From: an uncultured Rhodospirillales bacterium
GTDB lineage: Bacteria > Pseudomonadota > Alphaproteobacteria > Acetobacterales > Acetobacteraceae
Assembly: GCA_903928045.1 (NCBI GenBank)
Contig: CAIYPH010000714.1
Coordinates: 1-6,897, forward strand
Reading direction: 5' to 3'
Length of the DNA: 6,897 nt
Shown here: positions 5,811-6,897 of the stretch, in pieces
Layout: every line of letters begins with the position of its first letter
Position numbering within the stretch: position 1 is the stretch's first letter
Position numbers and translations under genes: made by a program
The notes under the pieces: generated by a model
Databases searched by the model: none
Seen by the model: only the letters and a program-made list of their open reading frames with translations
What the model was told of the DNA's origin: nothing

Positions 5811-5947
5811 AAGGGGTTCTTTTTGTGAACAAAAAGAACCAAAAAACTTTTGCTGCCGTTGGCTTGGCTACGCGGGATGCTCGGCAGCGGTATGCGGCCA
5901 AGTTGGAAAAGTTTTTTGCTCCTTTTTTTCAAAAAAGGAGAACTTCC
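5811..5947 (-). repeat. Composite palindromic repeat, copy 3 (complete, inverted, about 137 bp)
   Basis: Plus-strand order: GGGG; arm A hairpin 5816-5839 (GTTCTTTTTG, loop TGAA, CAAAAAGAAC); box AAAAAACTTTT 5841-5851; a 55-nt core 5852-5906; the exactly inverse box AAAAGTTTTTT 5907-5917; arm B hairpin 5919-5940 (CTCCTTTTTT, TC, AAAAAAGGAG); then AACTTCC. The two boxes pair perfectly, with a flanking C/G pair. Orientation is opposite to copies 1 and 2. The core, read on the minus strand, shares TACCGCT, CCGA and GCCAACGGCA with copy 2. It lies in the divergent region between the thiolase and the EamA transporter, so both genes would be transcribed away from it. Confidence 0.85.
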
Positions 5948-5986
5948 TTCCTTGCATCTGCCTTTCGCTTGGTGGATCGACCGCGC

Positions 5987-6862
5987 ATGCGCGCTCCCTC
6001 AACTCCGCTGACCGGACTTCTCGCCATCATCCTCGCCGCGATCCTGTGGGGGTCGATCGGCACCGCGCAGGCGCTGATGCCGCCGGGGCGGGTGCCGATG
6101 GTGGTGGCGGCGCTGCGGCTGGGGATCGGGGCCGCGGCGCTGATGGGGGTGGCGCTGGCCCTGCCAGCCGCGCGGGCGGGGTTTGGCCGGTTGCGGTGGG
6201 GGGCGGTGCTGCTCGCGGGGGTGGCGATGGCGGGGTATAATCTGGTGTTCTTCGCGGCCATCGCGCGCATCGGGGTGGGTGTCGGCACGGCTTTGTCGAT
6301 CGGCAGCGCGCCGGTGTGGGTGGCGGTGTGGCGCGTGCTGCGCCATCGCGACGTTCCGCCGGCGGCGCTGTTGGCGGGGCAGGGCTTGTGCATTCTCGGC
6401 GCGGCGCTGCTGGTGAGCGCGGGGGCCGGGGCGGGGGGACCGGTGGGCGGCTATGTGCTGGCGCTCGGCTGTGGCGCGGCTTATGCGGCCTATTCGCTGG
6501 CGACCAGCGAGGCGAGTGGCGACGTGCCCTCGGCGACGCTGGCGGCGGCGACGTTCGGGGTGGCGGCGCTGTGTTGTGCGCCGGCTTTGCTGCTGCTGCC
6601 GGTCGCCTGGGTGGCGAGCCCGCCGGCGCCGGCGTTGCTGCTGGGGATGGGGCTGGGCGCCACCGGGCTGGCCTATGCGCTCTACACCTGGGGGCTGCGC
6701 AGCGTGGCGCCGGGGGTGGCGGTGACGCTGGCATTGATCGAGCCGCTGACTGCCTGGGTGTGCGCGCTGTTCATCCTCGGCGAGGCGGTGACACCGCTGC
6801 GGCTGGCGGGGGCGGGGGTGTTGTTTGGGGGGCTTTGGGTGGTGGCTCGGGAGGTTAAGTAG
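5987..6862 (+). CDS. EamA/DMT-family membrane transporter
   Basis: This is a 291-residue integral membrane protein with about ten hydrophobic helices, built from two EamA repeats (roughly residues 10-135 and 148-287), the usual layout of drug/metabolite transporter superfamily exporters. Seen: ILAAILWGSIG in helix 1 (W21-G22), GYNLVFFAAIARIGVGVGTALS in the first repeat, the second-repeat opening GCGAAYAAYSLATSEASG, and the classical ending EPLTAWVCALFILGEAVTP (E252-P253, E266) followed by GAGVLFGGLWVVAREVK. Family members export amino acids, nucleotides, polyamines or other small metabolites; no substrate can be read from the sequence. The ATG at 5987 is chosen because upstream in-frame codons run into the AT-rich repeat; only a weak GGTGGA stands about 10 nt before it, and GTG 5972 is an alternative. 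The TAG stop abuts another repeat copy. Confidence 0.88.
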   Translation: MRAPSTPLTGLLAIILAAILWGSIGTAQALMPPGRVPMVVAALRLGIGAAALMGVALALPAARAGFGRLRWGAVLLAGVAMAGYNLVFFAAIARIGVGVGTALSIGSAPVWVAVWRVLRHRDVPPAALLAGQGLCILGAALLVSAGAGAGGPVGGYVLALGCGAAYAAYSLATSEASGDVPSATLAAATFGVAALCCAPALLLLPVAWVASPPAPALLLGMGLGATGLAYALYTWGLRSVAPGVAVTLALIEPLTAWVCALFILGEAVTPLRLAGAGVLFGGLWVVAREVK

Positions 6863-6897
6863 GGAAGCGCTTCTTTTTTGGAAAAAAAGAAGCAAAA
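6863..6897 (+). repeat. Composite palindromic repeat, copy 4 (left end only; cut by the window edge)
   Basis: After the EamA stop codon: GGGAAGCG, then arm B hairpin with a perfect 11-bp stem (GCTTCTTTTTT 6869-6879, loop GGA, AAAAAAGAAGC 6883-6893) and the beginning of the A-run box. GAAGCGCTTC at 6864-6873 is itself a perfect 10-bp palindrome. The first bases match copy 2 exactly, including the preceding stop codon. The core and right arm should follow just beyond the window. Confidence 0.75.

Noticed and set aside
5811..5947. TA target-site duplication typical of Tc1/IS630-derived MITEs
   Set aside because: TA precedes the left end of copies 2 and 4, but no matching TA stands at the right ends of copies 1-3 and none flanks copy 3, so no duplication can be claimed.
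4682..6862. A single plus-strand frame of 726 codons spanning the thiolase region and the EamA gene
   Set aside because: The first 435 codons are antisense to the well-supported thiolase or are repeat sequence. Only the part from 5987 has family features. The fusion exists because the repeat has no stop in this frame.
5999..6895. A 298-codon minus-strand frame opposite the EamA gene
   Set aside because: Pro/Arg/Gln/His-rich low-complexity shadow of a GC-rich membrane protein gene.

Overview
The window is high-GC, gene-dense bacterial DNA with typical alphaproteobacterial gene content. An Acetobacteraceae-like host is my best guess. It rests on codon usage, a PEP-CTERM protein, and AT-rich palindromes that translate as strings like 'LFVHKKN'. 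This is inference, since no rRNA or marker gene is present. Five real genes plus one PEP-CTERM gene are supported, giving six coding regions. There is no RNA gene, CRISPR array or transposase.

Layout: (1) 1-110 is the right half of an AT-rich palindromic repeat. (2) 121-2781 is a tight plus-strand operon: a small acidic protein of unknown function, a KgtP-type dicarboxylate/H+ symporter of the MFS (ATGA overlap), and a PfkB-family adenosine/sugar kinase (10-nt gap). (3) 2782-2930 is a complete copy of the repeat, starting directly after the kinase stop codon. (4) 2931-3060 is a short regulatory region with a 14-bp perfect palindrome, a TTGACA box and a Shine-Dalgarno. It leads into (5) a secreted, repeat-built beta-helix-like protein with a C-terminal PEP-CTERM sorting signal (3061-4548). 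(6) Running convergently, and overlapping it by 29 bp, is an SCP2-type thiolase on the minus strand (4520-5755). (7) 5811-5947 is a second complete repeat in inverted orientation, lying in the divergent region between the thiolase and (8) an EamA/DMT-type transporter (5987-6862). (9) 6863-6897 is the left end of a further repeat copy, again starting directly after a stop codon.

The genes do not form one pathway. The operon combines organic-acid uptake with a nucleoside/sugar kinase. The thiolase belongs to lipid or acyl-CoA metabolism, and the PEP-CTERM protein is destined for the cell surface. The most interesting feature is the repeat family, seen in two full and two partial copies. Each full copy is about 137-149 bp, with roughly 44-bp imperfect terminal inverted repeats that each fold into their own A/T-rich hairpin. 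These flank a partly conserved GC-rich core of 55-65 bp. The design resembles small palindromic MITE-like elements such as ERIC or Correia elements, but I do not recognise this family.
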